A stretch of DNA of 64,000 nt from Candidatus Methylopumilus planktonicus (GCF_000981505.1 NZ_LN827929.1:806001-870000), one strand, 5' to 3'. Positions 1-9,087 are shown, numbered from the stretch's first letter. Notes: generated by a model from the sequence alone, not told the origin. A program made the numbers and translations.

Positions 1-43
1 CCCAGAAAAATCACCGATACAACCTAAACTGGAGGAGAGAAAT

Positions 44-598
44 ATGGCTAACGCGACGCAAATGCTAGATGAGGAGTTAAAACAAGTAACAGTCTCTGAG
101 GATAAATCGCCTCAAACAATAGATTCATTGCAAAAACAATTAGCAATGGAAATGGTAAAAAAGTGGTCTACCTGGTCTGCTGCCGCTGGTTTCATTCCAA
201 CGCCGATAATCGATACAGCTGCAATCAGCGCAATTCAATTAAAAATGATACATTCTATTTGTCGTGTCTATGATGTGGAATTTAAGAAAGAAGTAGTAAT
301 TGCAATTATAACTTCTCTTGTTGGAGGAACCGTTGCAACTACTCTCGCAGGAGCAACGCAGGGTCAAGTAGCTAAGTTAATACCTGGAATTGGCACCTTT
401 GTTTCGGCTCTCGTCCAACCTGGCACAGCCTATGCCTCAACATATGCTCTCGGCAGGGTTTTCATTGATCATTTTGATAAAGAGGGTACACTATTCAATT
501 TTGACACGTCCAAAGTAAAAAATACTTTTAAAAATCAATATGATAGTGCTAAAAAATTATTCGTAAAAGATAAAACTATAGCTGATGTTCCAGCTTAA
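44..598 (+). CDS. DUF697-family membrane-associated protein
   Basis: A 184-residue protein whose middle (about residues 38-150) looks like the DUF697/YcjF C-terminal domain: an amphipathic start, a 'PTPIIDTAAISAIQLKMI' segment, then two glycine- and alanine-rich hydrophobic stretches (about 85-105 and 113-135) that could insert in the inner membrane. DUF697 is usually fused to or found beside GTPases; no GTPase is visible here. The start is firm because a strong GGAGGAG ribosome site lies 7 nt upstream of the ATG. The gene is closed by an intrinsic terminator, so it is probably a separate transcript from the ABC genes downstream. The precise function is unknown. Confidence 0.75.
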   Translation: MANATQMLDEELKQVTVSEDKSPQTIDSLQKQLAMEMVKKWSTWSAAAGFIPTPIIDTAAISAIQLKMIHSICRVYDVEFKKEVVIAIITSLVGGTVATTLAGATQGQVAKLIPGIGTFVSALVQPGTAYASTYALGRVFIDHFDKEGTLFNFDTSKVKNTFKNQYDSAKKLFVKDKTIADVPA

Positions 599-632
599 CC
601 CCAATATTAAATTTTCTTAGAAAAAAATTTTG

Positions 633-663
633 AAAAATACCCCAAAAAGCTGGGGTATTTTTT
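633..663 (+). terminator. Rho-independent terminator after the DUF697 gene
   Basis: A perfect hairpin with core ATACCCCA / TGGGGTAT (637-644 and 651-658), extended by flanking A and T runs and ending in a T tract. It lies about 35 nt after the DUF697 stop codon and just before the ABC transporter gene. The flanking A/T symmetry means it could also work for leftward transcription. Confidence 0.85.
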
Positions 664-675
664 CCCCTCTTTAAT

Positions 676-2301
676 ATGCAATCTATAACAAGTACACATT
701 TATTTGAGTTCTTAAAGCGAGAGGGTTTCATCGAGATGAAATCACTCTTTTTTCTTTCCATGTTTGTCGCTCTCATTGGTACTTTGCTAGTTGCACTCAT
801 CAACATTGCTGCGACTAATTTAGGGACAGATAAACCAATTACATTGCTCTTTTTTTTCTACATAGCTCTTCTAATTGTATTTTGGCGCTTCAGCAAAGAG
901 GCAAACCGTAAAAATGTCCAACAGGGCCAAATAATGGTCCATAAATTTATTTTACGCATGATGAGAATGGTTTTACAAACTGAATTATTAAATTATGAAA
1001 AAATCGGTGCCACCAGCATCCTCAATGCAATTGGTAGAGAAGCTCAAGTTCTCTCCACTTCAATTCCTCTATTAGTTGGCGCATTTACTAGTCTTTCAAT
1101 AGTAATTTTTCTTATTATTTATACTGCTTTTATCTCATTTACAGCATTTGTAATCTTATCAATTTCAACATTAATAATCTTCTTGATAACATCACGTGCA
1201 TTAATGAACTCACATAGAAATATTATGAAAGCTTGGCAAGGTGAAACGGTAAATTTTTCGCTTTACAATGATTTTTTATTTGGATTCCAAGAAGTCAAAG
1301 TTAACACTGAGCGCTCGAAAGCCATTACTTCAGAATTAATTCAACTTACAAAAAAATCACTTAAGGAAAAAACGGATGCACTTGTTGACATTACAAATTT
1401 TTTCGCATTCCTTCAAACAATGCTTTATATTCTAATTGGAATCATGATTTTTGTGGTGCCGATGCTTAGTGAGCACTTTGGAAATGATATCACGCAAGTT
1501 GCAACAACAACCCTCTTCTTAGTTGGTTCACTCAGCGCAACTATACAAATCATACCCTCTATCTCTCAAGCAAATGTTTCCGCAATGCGCTTACTGCTTA
1601 TTGAAGAAGAATTAAAGAAAGAAGCTAATGATTTTATTGACCAAATAAGTATGGATGAGAAAATTGAAAGTATTACACTTGAAAATATACTTTTTCATTA
1701 CAAACAAATTGAAAATACCTCTAATTTCACGCTTGGGCCCATAAATTTCCATTTTGCTAAAGGTAAAATATATTTTATTCGTGGTAGTAATGGTTCAGGT
1801 AAAACGACCCTACTCAGACTGCTTGTTGGCTTGATTCAACCCGAACATGGTTCCATTTCAGTCAATGGAAAAAAGGTTACAAAAAATATGTTGGAGGCTT
1901 ACAGAAATAAATTTGCAATAGTTTTTAATAATTTTTACTTATTCAAAAAACTCTATGGGATTGCCAATTTTGAAGATACATATTTCGATGAGATATTAAG
2001 TTTGATGGAAATGAAGGAAAAAGTTAGTATTGATAGAGGGCAGTTTAGTGACCTAAAATTATCGACTGGACAGAGAAAAAGAATTGCCCTTATGGTGGCT
2101 CTATTTGAAAACAAAGATTTTATTATCCTCGATGAATGGGCTGCTGATCAAGATCCAGAATTTAGAAAAAAATTCTATACAAAAATATTGCCTATGCTGA
2201 AAAATCAAGGAAAGACCATTATTGCACTTACACATGACGACGCATATTATGATGTAGCAGACAAGATTATTGTGCTCGACAACGGAAAAATGGCATCATG
2301 A
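676..2301 (+). CDS. PvdE/SyrD-like (cyclic-peptide type) ABC exporter, fused TM and ATPase
   Basis: A 541-residue half-transporter with an N-terminal six-helix membrane domain (about residues 18-310) and a C-terminal ATPase. Visible motifs are Walker A GSNGSGKTT (about 370), signature LSTGQRKRI (about 460), Walker B IILDEW with a DQDPEFRKKFY tail (about 486) and switch THDD. The variant 'DEWAADQDPEFR' is typical of the PvdE/SyrD/YojI 'cyclic peptide transporter' group, which moves siderophore precursors, lipopeptides or microcins out of the cytoplasm. No clear ribosome site precedes ATG 676, but the residues before the later ATG at 736 match the family N terminus, so the longer form is preferred. 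Its stop overlaps the next start by ATGA, implying translational coupling. The substrate is unknown. Confidence 0.85.
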   Translation: MQSITSTHLFEFLKREGFIEMKSLFFLSMFVALIGTLLVALINIAATNLGTDKPITLLFFFYIALLIVFWRFSKEANRKNVQQGQIMVHKFILRMMRMVLQTELLNYEKIGATSILNAIGREAQVLSTSIPLLVGAFTSLSIVIFLIIYTAFISFTAFVILSISTLIIFLITSRALMNSHRNIMKAWQGETVNFSLYNDFLFGFQEVKVNTERSKAITSELIQLTKKSLKEKTDALVDITNFFAFLQTMLYILIGIMIFVVPMLSEHFGNDITQVATTTLFLVGSLSATIQIIPSISQANVSAMRLLLIEEELKKEANDFIDQISMDEKIESITLENILFHYKQIENTSNFTLGPINFHFAKGKIYFIRGSNGSGKTTLLRLLVGLIQPEHGSISVNGKKVTKNMLEAYRNKFAIVFNNFYLFKKLYGIANFEDTYFDEILSLMEMKEKVSIDRGQFSDLKLSTGQRKRIALMVALFENKDFIILDEWAADQDPEFRKKFYTKILPMLKNQGKTIIALTHDDAYYDVADKIIVLDNGKMAS

Positions 2302-3302
2302 AAAAAAATAATGAAAAAAAGATTAGCCTGCTTCACCCTTATGGACTGATTCTTTTCATTCTCAGAACTTTGCTTGATTGGTTCAAGCGATATAGCATTA
2401 CTATTATCCTTGTGACAATTGTCATCTCTGCATCAACAATTGTTCTATGGCCAAAAATAAGCGTACATGTTAAAGCTGGAGAGGTTGGTGTAATTTTCAG
2501 GCCGCTCAGTGGTGGAGTCGATACTTCTGCCCTAGCAGGTGAAGGTATCAACTTTAAATTTCCTTGGAACTCAATTGTTGTTTATAGTACACAGATTCAA
2601 AAACATGAGTTAAAAATTGAGATAATTACCAAGGATTTATTAAAGTCAATCGTGACTGTGGCATTTCAATACGAAATCAATAGGGATACAGCTCCACTTG
2701 TTCATCGATATGTTGGCGAAAAATATCTTGACAAAGTTATAATTCCTACAGTTGTGGCAATTACCAGAGGACAGATTTCAAGTTTTACTTCAGAGAAAGC
2801 ATTCTCTGATGAAATATTTAAACTGCAAAAGGAGATTACAGTTCAAGCAGATACGGGAATCATTAATAACATCAGTCCGCCAGGGACCAGTGCCATTCGT
2901 TTAATTAAGATTAGTCAAATAGAAATAATAGATATACAGTTTCCTCCAGATGTTCAAAAGTCTATCGAAGAAAAAATTGCTCAAAGATCAAAACTTGAAG
3001 CTTACGAATATATTATTGCGACTGAACTTAAAGAGGCTGAAAGAAAAGCAATTGAAGCAAAAGGGATAAAAGATTTTCAGGATATCATTCAGACTGGTTT
3101 GACAAATAATTATCTAAGATGGAAAGGGATTGATGCCTCATCAAAATTAGCTAATTCGCAAAATGCTAAAATTGTAATATTCGGTCAAGGAACTGCTTCC
3201 CTTCCAATTATTATGGGTGATCTTGAGGGGTCTCCTATTGGTAAAAATCTCCAAAAAGACTTAGAAAAAATTAAAAAAATGGATGAGGGTGTGAAATACT
3301 AA
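2298..3302 (+). CDS. SPFH/prohibitin (band 7) domain membrane protein
   Basis: A 334-residue protein with one N-terminal membrane helix (about residues 32-52), then an SPFH domain ('VKAGEVGVIFRPLSGGV', 'GEGINFKFPWNS') and a charged coiled-coil rich in Glu, Lys and Ala (about 220-260). SPFH proteins oligomerise into membrane scaffolds that organise proteases or transporters. It differs from the HflK and HflC proteins encoded at 20.5-22.6 kb. The ATG overlaps the stop of the ABC exporter gene by 4 nt, so the two are probably made together. A role as scaffold for the exporter is inference from this coupling. Confidence 0.8.
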   Translation: MKKNNEKKISLLHPYGLILFILRTLLDWFKRYSITIILVTIVISASTIVLWPKISVHVKAGEVGVIFRPLSGGVDTSALAGEGINFKFPWNSIVVYSTQIQKHELKIEIITKDLLKSIVTVAFQYEINRDTAPLVHRYVGEKYLDKVIIPTVVAITRGQISSFTSEKAFSDEIFKLQKEITVQADTGIINNISPPGTSAIRLIKISQIEIIDIQFPPDVQKSIEEKIAQRSKLEAYEYIIATELKEAERKAIEAKGIKDFQDIIQTGLTNNYLRWKGIDASSKLANSQNAKIVIFGQGTASLPIIMGDLEGSPIGKNLQKDLEKIKKMDEGVKY

Positions 3303-3305
3303 GTT

Positions 3306-4262
3306 ATGTATAAAATATTTATTACTTTTATTTGCCTATGCCCTACTTTTCAATATGTTTCATTTGCTTATGCAGAGACCTCTAATCAAATTAATAGCGG
3401 CTTTGAACGAAAAAATTTAAGTTCGGAGGTGGTTGCAAAAAATAAAATAAATGACAGGTCTATGACTGACCGACCAAATCCCTCAAACTCAATTGAAAAG
3501 GAAGAAACTTCTCAACATACACCGCGCGCTGGTTCAGAAGCAAAAGGAATTGTAGGTCCACGTTTTGTGGAACCAAATAAGGATCTTGTATGTTTTTTCT
3601 CTGCACTAAAATTCAATTGGCTTTATTTGGAAAGATTAACCTTCACTACAATGGGGATTTCAGATTGTGATAAGGAAAAGTATTACTCCATCAATGATCA
3701 GGGGATCATGGATAGTTTAAAAACAAGATTTAATCCCTATTATGTTAATAAAGAGGGAATTCATCTTATCACTGGGGACTTTCGAGCTGGGGTTAATGCA
3801 AATTATGTATATATTGGTACTGTTGCTATTTATCCTCTAGAGGAAACAAAAATTAGTTGGCCTAAATATTTGATGAAACAGTTGAATAGAAGATATCAGG
3901 GTACTCCTCCTTTTACACCCACAGCTATGGCAGGTATTAAACATTTCAATTTTGTAGAAGGTAGTAATTTAATAGTCCTTAAAAGTCCTAAAAAAGACCT
4001 ATTCGTCTTAACCTCTTACGATAATGATCTGAAAAAATCCCTACAAAACATAAACGAAGATTTATTTAAAGTTATAAGTGGTACACAAACTCTAGAGGCT
4101 GGTTGGTCCTTTCATAATGTAACTCTTAAAAAACCTATGAGAATTATTACAAGCGGGCCAGATCATTTTATAGAAATAGTTTTAGATCGTTACGAAAACC
4201 GATACCAAAAAATTTCATTGGCGCTTAATATAAAAATACTAAATGAAGAAATTAATAACTAA
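3306..4262 (+). CDS. Exported protein of unknown function
   Basis: A 318-residue protein starting 3 nt after the SPFH stop codon. Residues 1-23 look like a signal peptide (hydrophobic stretch ending FAYA before ET), so it should reach the periplasm. The next ~60 residues are polar and low in complexity (linker-like), followed by a probable globular domain from about residue 90. I recognise no family or catalytic motif. It sits in one operon with the ABC exporter, SPFH protein and lipoprotein and may be an envelope partner of them. Confidence 0.7.
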   Translation: MYKIFITFICLCPTFQYVSFAYAETSNQINSGFERKNLSSEVVAKNKINDRSMTDRPNPSNSIEKEETSQHTPRAGSEAKGIVGPRFVEPNKDLVCFFSALKFNWLYLERLTFTTMGISDCDKEKYYSINDQGIMDSLKTRFNPYYVNKEGIHLITGDFRAGVNANYVYIGTVAIYPLEETKISWPKYLMKQLNRRYQGTPPFTPTAMAGIKHFNFVEGSNLIVLKSPKKDLFVLTSYDNDLKKSLQNINEDLFKVISGTQTLEAGWSFHNVTLKKPMRIITSGPDHFIEIVLDRYENRYQKISLALNIKILNEEINN

Positions 4263-4276
4263 AATAAAAGGTTCTT

Positions 4277-5353
4277 ATGTATAGTAAAAATCAAATGTTT
4301 AAAAAGTTCTTTGTTATTCTTGTACCTCTATTTCTCATGGGATGCAAGACTCTCTATCCTCCGACTTTTGATCAACAAACTCAAGCATACACAAAGTCAA
4401 TCGAACAATATCAAATTAATCAACTTTTCACTAATATCATTCGCGCATCTGAAAGTAGGCCTATTGCTTTTGTTGAGATTCCATCCGTACTCGGCAACGC
4501 GTCGTCTGCATCATCTTTAGGAGGCTCCTTTAGTTTGGCTGAAACTCAAGCAAATACAACACTATGGGGCATCTCGAACTTGACTGGTGCAGGTTTGTCT
4601 CCGAATCAAAGCTATTCACAAGGTTTTACTTTCACACAATCCTCGCTCGATAATGCTGTCTTTTGGAAAGAGTTTCTCAGCACGCTTAATCTTGAAAAAA
4701 CAAAATATTTCGGCCTACATACATATCCGAGGGAATTAGTTTTCAAATTACTTATTGAAAATTTCAGCATAGTTGAAAAAAATGGTGATATGGAATTATT
4801 TCTGAATAATCCCTTATTTTCTGGTTATAAGAAGTTCGATGATCTGTTTAATTTTCTTATAGATAATGGCTTTACTCTTGCTGAATCAATATCTGAAAAA
4901 AATGCACCAAGATTCTGTCTTGCTAGACCCCCTCAGGAAAATTCGCAATACAGATTTGAAAAAGAATATTACTGTTATCCTGATCAGGTAAAATTCCCTG
5001 GAGAAAAAAAGTTAGTTATTTATGTCCGCTCTTCAAAAGATATTTTTGATTATGTAGGAAAAGTTGTGAAAGCGCAGCATTTACCCAATCCAGTTTATGT
5101 TGAAATTCGAGCAAATACTGAATACGTTTACAATGATGATCCAAAAAATAATAAAATTTTTGTTGCAATTAAAAATCCAAGTATGTTCACTGCAAGATAT
5201 GCTCAAACTTATGATTTGAGGGGAACTAGCTATATTATCCCTGCTGAAGATAACGGATTTTCTCAGACAGTATTAAGTATCCTACACCAATTAGTTATAT
5301 TAACTAAAATTCCAGGCTCAGCCGGACAAACGCCAGGTATCTTAGTTAGATGA
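4277..5353 (+). CDS. Predicted lipoprotein of unknown function
   Basis: A 358-residue protein with a lipoprotein signal: a hydrophobic stretch ending in the lipobox LMGC, with Cys23 as the lipidated residue. No family is recognised. A Ser/Gly/Thr/Asn-rich segment (about residues 75-120) precedes a more ordinary mixed region. The ATG at 4277 lies 14 nt after the upstream gene, so it is probably co-transcribed; Met7 is an alternative start that keeps the signal. Position suggests the outer-membrane part of whatever the exporter/SPFH operon does, which is inference. Confidence 0.7.
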   Translation: MYSKNQMFKKFFVILVPLFLMGCKTLYPPTFDQQTQAYTKSIEQYQINQLFTNIIRASESRPIAFVEIPSVLGNASSASSLGGSFSLAETQANTTLWGISNLTGAGLSPNQSYSQGFTFTQSSLDNAVFWKEFLSTLNLEKTKYFGLHTYPRELVFKLLIENFSIVEKNGDMELFLNNPLFSGYKKFDDLFNFLIDNGFTLAESISEKNAPRFCLARPPQENSQYRFEKEYYCYPDQVKFPGEKKLVIYVRSSKDIFDYVGKVVKAQHLPNPVYVEIRANTEYVYNDDPKNNKIFVAIKNPSMFTARYAQTYDLRGTSYIIPAEDNGFSQTVLSILHQLVILTKIPGSAGQTPGILVR

Positions 5354-5390
5354 TTAAAATTTACTAATTCAATCAAAATGGAGATTATAT

Positions 5391-5495
5391 ATGCCGTACA
5401 TTGATGTTACCGATGAGATTTTAGAAAATTCAGTACTGACTATAGAGGGGTGTTTGAATGTCCTGTGGACTGTTTATTGCACCTCTGCTGCATAA
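5391..5495 (+). CDS. Possible 34-residue peptide with two Cys
   Basis: A short ORF with a good ribosome site (GGAG, 7 nt before the ATG). The peptide has an acidic first half (DVTDEILENSVLTIEG) and a hydrophobic, Cys-containing second half (CLNVLWTVYCTSAA). This leader/core look resembles a ribosomally made peptide precursor, and a PvdE/SyrD-like exporter is encoded upstream. No peptide-modifying enzyme (YcaO, LanM, radical SAM, ATP-grasp) is visible in the window, so the RiPP idea is speculative. It could equally be a chance ORF. Confidence 0.35.
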   Translation: MPYIDVTDEILENSVLTIEGCLNVLWTVYCTSAA

Positions 5496-5572
5496 ATCTT
5501 CTTGAAATATTGTGACCTTGATAACTCAATGATTAAGGTAGCATAAAATTATTAAACTGAAAGGCATACAAA

Positions 5573-5905
5573 ATGGCTGGTGATATTTTTAGCACTCCAA
5601 TTGGTTATGCCATTGCTGTTTTACCTATTTTTATTACCACTCGAATGATTATCTTTTTTTTAAGATACTGGACTCATGAACCCATAAAAAAAATTTTTGT
5701 AGTATATACTTTGGTAATAATCACAATTTGCATACTTTATGGATCAAGTTTCACGTATATCGGGGTCATGGAATACATGCCTGTGCTAGCTGTCCTTTTT
5801 CTAATAGACCTTATCTACATACTTCTAAAGATTAAAGGTTTTAGCTTACCAAATATTAATGATCTTCTCGCAAAGAAAAAATTACCTCCTAAAGATGAAA
5901 GATAA
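5573..5905 (+). CDS. Small multi-pass membrane protein, unknown function
   Basis: A 110-residue protein with three hydrophobic segments (about residues 8-30, 40-58 and 62-87) and a Lys-rich polar tail (AKKKLPPKDER). An AAAGG ribosome site lies 7 nt before the ATG. No family is recognised. It is the last gene of the rightward accessory group and may belong to the exporter operon or stand alone, since 219 nt separate it from the lipoprotein gene. Confidence 0.6.
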   Translation: MAGDIFSTPIGYAIAVLPIFITTRMIIFFLRYWTHEPIKKIFVVYTLVIITICILYGSSFTYIGVMEYMPVLAVLFLIDLIYILLKIKGFSLPNINDLLAKKKLPPKDER

Positions 5906-6303
5906 AACACAAGTAATTAACCTCTTAATTCAGAATATTTATTGCATATTTATGCCTCTAACAGGTGGTTAAATTTTGTTAAGTGGGCTTTGGAACTGGG
6001 ATAGGATAATTTTTTTATTATTGAAAATTTAGAGGTCTAAAGCCAAATCTCAAAAAAATACAAACAAAACTGCCAAAAAAATAATAATTGGTGGGTCAAA
6101 TGGTGGGTACAAAATTTTTACTAAATAACTTATACGATGTTACCTTATGGTTGGTAAATTTAGCCAGATGTTCAAAATACTTTAATTGTTAGTGAAAGTT
6201 ATACGTCCTAGTTTTTAGGGGTTATAAAAAGGCTATTTATCCCCTCCACCCCTTCGTCTTATATATGGGATGTGGCACTAAAATTTTTGGTAAGAATTAA
6301 AGA
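5906..6303. other. 398-nt non-coding gap between two convergent accessory groups
   Basis: AT-rich sequence between the end of the rightward group and the end of the leftward exported-protein operon. It holds the paired TGGTGGGT repeats at 6089-6108 and a weak GGGG...CCCC imperfect inverted repeat near 6216-6245. I see no convincing ORF, tRNA fragment or strong terminator here. Confidence 0.5.
6089..6108. repeat. Two direct TGGTGGGT repeats, 12-nt period
   Basis: TGGTGGGT occurs at 6089-6096 and again at 6101-6108, each followed by CAAA or ACAAA. The spacing and sequence resemble arm-type sites bound by P4-like tyrosine integrases, and a related pair lies at 10057-10078. No integrase gene is present, so this reading is inference. 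Confidence 0.45.
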
Positions 6304-6897
6304 TTAATTAATATTCTTAAGAACACAAATACCAAACTTCTCTGTCTTCTCTTTCAGTCCTAATTTTTTGCATGTATTTTTTGCAATCTCAATTGGGTCT
6401 TGACTAGAAGTCTCATTAGGCTCATTTACTGATGAAGTTTGGTCTGTTTTAGGAAAACCGTTTTCATAAATTAACTCAGATATCTTTTCACCTTTATCAT
6501 TCCATGATGTAACACGTCCATTAATAATATTGTCTTTATAATTTTCCTCAGATTGTTTTATGCCATTTCTATGCCAAGTAGTTCCTAACCCAGTAATCTT
6601 GTCCATACTGAAATTAATTTCAGACTTTTTTTGACCATTGTCATACCACCAAATTCTAGGTCCATCATTAATAGCTTCTGAATTAACAAATACGTATGAA
6701 TACAGATACCCACCGTAATAATTTAAGGTGAATCTACATTTATCATCTTTTGAAATATATGTAATTTTTGGGTTATGGTAATTACTTACAGCTGGATTTT
6801 TTATAATTTTAGCTATCTCTTCGGAAGAACAATTTGCATAGCCATTAGTGCAAAAGACGAAAGAGACAAATAAAAATGAAGTTATTTTGTAAGGCAT
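6304..6897 (-). CDS. Exported MORN/YwqK-type protein with C-x14-C tail
   Basis: A 197-residue protein with an N-terminal signal peptide (about 1-21, ending GYA before NCSS). The middle has three tandem MORN-variant units of the type found in 'YwqK family antitoxin' annotations: WWYDNGQKKSEINF, TWHRNGIKQSEENY and SWNDKGEKISELIY (about residues 82-145). The last 22 residues are the motif CKKLGLKEKTEKFGIC plus six residues. The same tail ends two other proteins of this operon. Start codon 1 nt after the M48 gene stop, so it is co-transcribed. It is the last gene of the operon; MORN repeats suggest surface or lipid binding, but the function is unknown. Confidence 0.75.
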   Translation of the reverse strand: MPYKITSFLFVSFVFCTNGYANCSSEEIAKIIKNPAVSNYHNPKITYISKDDKCRFTLNYYGGYLYSYVFVNSEAINDGPRIWWYDNGQKKSEINFSMDKITGLGTTWHRNGIKQSEENYKDNIINGRVTSWNDKGEKISELIYENGFPKTDQTSSVNEPNETSSQDPIEIAKNTCKKLGLKEKTEKFGICVLKNIN

Positions 6898-6898
6898 A

Positions 6899-8230
6899 TT
6901 AATTTATGAGGATGACCTTATTACCTAGCTTAATAGCGTCCATTTTTTCAACACTAGCAGAATAATAACCATCAAAATGATTAGTGATGGTCGCTGTAAT
7001 ATGTTTTTTATCTGTTAATATTTTGACAGTACTTCCTTTTGATATTTCCTCTTCAATTGTAGATGCAAATACAACTGACTTATCTTTCTTCTTGATTGCA
7101 ATAACAGTGCCAATTTGACCCATATTTTTATCTTCTGAATCAACTAAATCTCTGGCTTTAGAGGAGTCATCGTAACTTTCACCCTTGAATCTTGCTATAC
7201 ATTCTTTAAACTTTTTTGTTTTTGGCTTAAAGCCAATATCTTCACAAGTTTTATTGTAATCCTCAGTTGTAGTGTATGAAGCTTGAATGGTTGTATTTGA
7301 GTTGGTCTCAAATGTTTTTTCCTTATTAAATTTGTTTAGGCAGTTAATAAACAGTGTTGTATCAGGTATGAAGCCAATATCCTCACAAGTCCTTGCATAA
7401 TTATCTAAATTTCTTTTTTCAGTATATGTATTAGTGGTATTTTGGCTGCTTTTTTCTGAGTAGGCTACTATAGTATTTGTATCATTTGAAGGCGCTTTTC
7501 TATATTGAGGATTATTTAGCATTGCAGTTCTAATATTTTCAACTCTAGTATCACTTGATGGATGCGTACTAAAAAAAGAGGAGCTTGCAGGAATAAGATT
7601 CTGCAGCCTAATAGCGCCATCAGCAGAATATCCTGCTGCCATCATATATTTAACTCCTTTCACATCAGCTTCAACTTCATCACTTCTTGAAAAGCTTGAT
7701 TTAGTCAAATTTGAAGTTAATTCTAGCCCCTTCTCATAAAGACCCTTATAAGGATTTCTTGCAGAACCTCCATATGAATAATCAATTGCAATCATTGCTA
7801 AGCCTGCAAGTATATCTACGACTGCATTAGAAGTTTGTTGAGAGCCCATATGGTTTAATGTTAAGTGAGCAACCTCATGCGATATTACTGCAGCGAGAGC
7901 ATCATAATCGTACCCAATTTTTTCTAACATCCCTAATGTATAAAGAGTAACTGGCTGACCATCTTGAAATGTAGCACCTGCATTCACAACGTCACTTGAA
8001 GAGATAATGAATTTTGGATAAATATGGGCTTGGTGAGAAATTTCTTTTCTTATTGAATCTAGTTTATTTATATACTCTGTTGTCAGTATAATTTGTCTTC
8101 CATTAGTTGTTTTTGCAGTAAGACCTGAATATATTTTTGATTGATGAACAACTGTATCTAAATCCCAAAGCGTATCTGCAAAAGTAAAGTTACTGAAAAG
8201 CAAACAAAGAATGAAAACAATTTTTTTCAT
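6899..8230 (-). CDS. Exported M48-family metalloprotease with two C-x14-C motifs
   Basis: A 443-residue protein starting with a signal peptide (MKKIVFILCLLFSNFTFA). The zinc-protease motif HEVAH is at about 118-122, with a further acidic ligand in SRSDEVEAD (about 182-189), as in BepA/LoiP-like M48 periplasmic proteases. After the catalytic domain come two copies of the C-x14-C motif (about 282-297, CEDIGFIPDTTLFINC, and 329-344, CEDIGFKPKTKKFKEC), then a beta-rich C-terminal ~70 residues. ATG 8230 is chosen over a start 7 codons upstream because it begins the signal peptide and overlaps the preceding stop as ATGA. Probable role: envelope protein processing; the substrates may be its operon partners, which is inference. 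Confidence 0.85.
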   Translation of the reverse strand: MKKIVFILCLLFSNFTFADTLWDLDTVVHQSKIYSGLTAKTTNGRQIILTTEYINKLDSIRKEISHQAHIYPKFIISSSDVVNAGATFQDGQPVTLYTLGMLEKIGYDYDALAAVISHEVAHLTLNHMGSQQTSNAVVDILAGLAMIAIDYSYGGSARNPYKGLYEKGLELTSNLTKSSFSRSDEVEADVKGVKYMMAAGYSADGAIRLQNLIPASSSFFSTHPSSDTRVENIRTAMLNNPQYRKAPSNDTNTIVAYSEKSSQNTTNTYTEKRNLDNYARTCEDIGFIPDTTLFINCLNKFNKEKTFETNSNTTIQASYTTTEDYNKTCEDIGFKPKTKKFKECIARFKGESYDDSSKARDLVDSEDKNMGQIGTVIAIKKKDKSVVFASTIEEEISKGSTVKILTDKKHITATITNHFDGYYSASVEKMDAIKLGNKVILIN

Positions 8231-9087
8231 TTCATAAGCTCCAAAACACAAATACCAAACTTTTCTGTTTTTGGTTTTAAGCCGAAGCTAGTGCATTTCT
8301 CTTTAGCATTTTCTAAAGATAGCTTTGTTTCTTTTAACTCTGGGGTACTTTCAACTATTTGACTAGCAAGCTTATCTTTAATTGAACACACATGATTAAA
8401 GTGATATAAAAATTGTCTTCCATGAGCTGTATCAAAAGTTGTAGTAAATTGCGAATTTTTCATTAATTTTTTTTCACAATCATAATTTGCTTCACTTGAA
8501 GAAAACATTTGTTTAGTTGATGGTTGGTATATGTGAATTTTGAAAGTAACGATAGACCCATGAATATTTTCTTTTGTAATATCCTCTGGACTCCAAGCGT
8601 AGAAAAAAATTCGTGGATTTTTTTCGAATTCATTTAAAGTTTGAACTAAAGCCATTATTCCAAAAAAAGATTTGCCATCAAGCTTAAAGCCACAAACTGC
8701 CTGTTTTGCAACAGCAGCATTAGTATTTTCAGCGAGTTGCATTTGATTTAACTTGAAGGAAAAAGTTTGTGAAAAAAAACTCTTTTCATATGCACCTAAA
8801 CTGTCCTGAGTATTATTATCACAATGAACTCTCAACCATTCAATGTTATCTGAAGTTTTATTAGTTTGATATTGGTGTGTGACAGTGGGAATAAATATAA
8901 AATTGTCATTTGTTTTTTCTGATTTTGTATAGTCAGCAGAGATGGTCACTTTCTGTCCAAAATCTGCACTGAATGTTGTCCAATTCCAAGATATAGTCTT
9001 AGGGTCTTTCTTAACAATATCTGGTATTTCATAGCAATAAACTGAGCTTGAAAATAAACTTATAACAAGCATAAAGAAAAGTCTCAT
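8227..9087 (-). CDS. Exported protein with C-x14-C tail (paralogue of the next gene)
   Basis: A 286-residue protein with a signal peptide (MRLFFMLVISLFSSSVYC). It has no family I recognise, but shares landmarks along its length with the gene at 9084-9968: WTTF near the N terminus, a TND motif, IEW.R..C, LG.Y, W.PE.I and a late RQFLYHF...C. These mark an old tandem duplication. It ends with CTSFGLKPKTEKFGIC plus six residues. ATG 9087 is preferred over a start 7 codons earlier because it begins the signal peptide and overlaps the upstream stop (ATGA). Both ends are coupled to neighbours by 4-nt overlaps. Confidence 0.75.
   Translation of the reverse strand: MRLFFMLVISLFSSSVYCYEIPDIVKKDPKTISWNWTTFSADFGQKVTISADYTKSEKTNDNFIFIPTVTHQYQTNKTSDNIEWLRVHCDNNTQDSLGAYEKSFFSQTFSFKLNQMQLAENTNAAVAKQAVCGFKLDGKSFFGIMALVQTLNEFEKNPRIFFYAWSPEDITKENIHGSIVTFKIHIYQPSTKQMFSSSEANYDCEKKLMKNSQFTTTFDTAHGRQFLYHFNHVCSIKDKLASQIVESTPELKETKLSLENAKEKCTSFGLKPKTEKFGICVLELMK

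Noticed and set aside
576..806. Leftward 76-residue ORF over the terminator and ABC start
   Set aside because: It runs through a terminator hairpin and a real gene on the other strand, with no ribosome site or family match.
6200..6290. Terminator for the leftward exported operon
   Set aside because: The GGGG...CCCC and CCACCCC...GGGATGTGG pairs are imperfect and lack a T tract on the needed side.
5906..6303. Copy of the tRNA-Ser 3' end as left attachment site
   Set aside because: I looked for the T-arm sequence ATTCGAACCCG and the acceptor end here and to the left; none was found.
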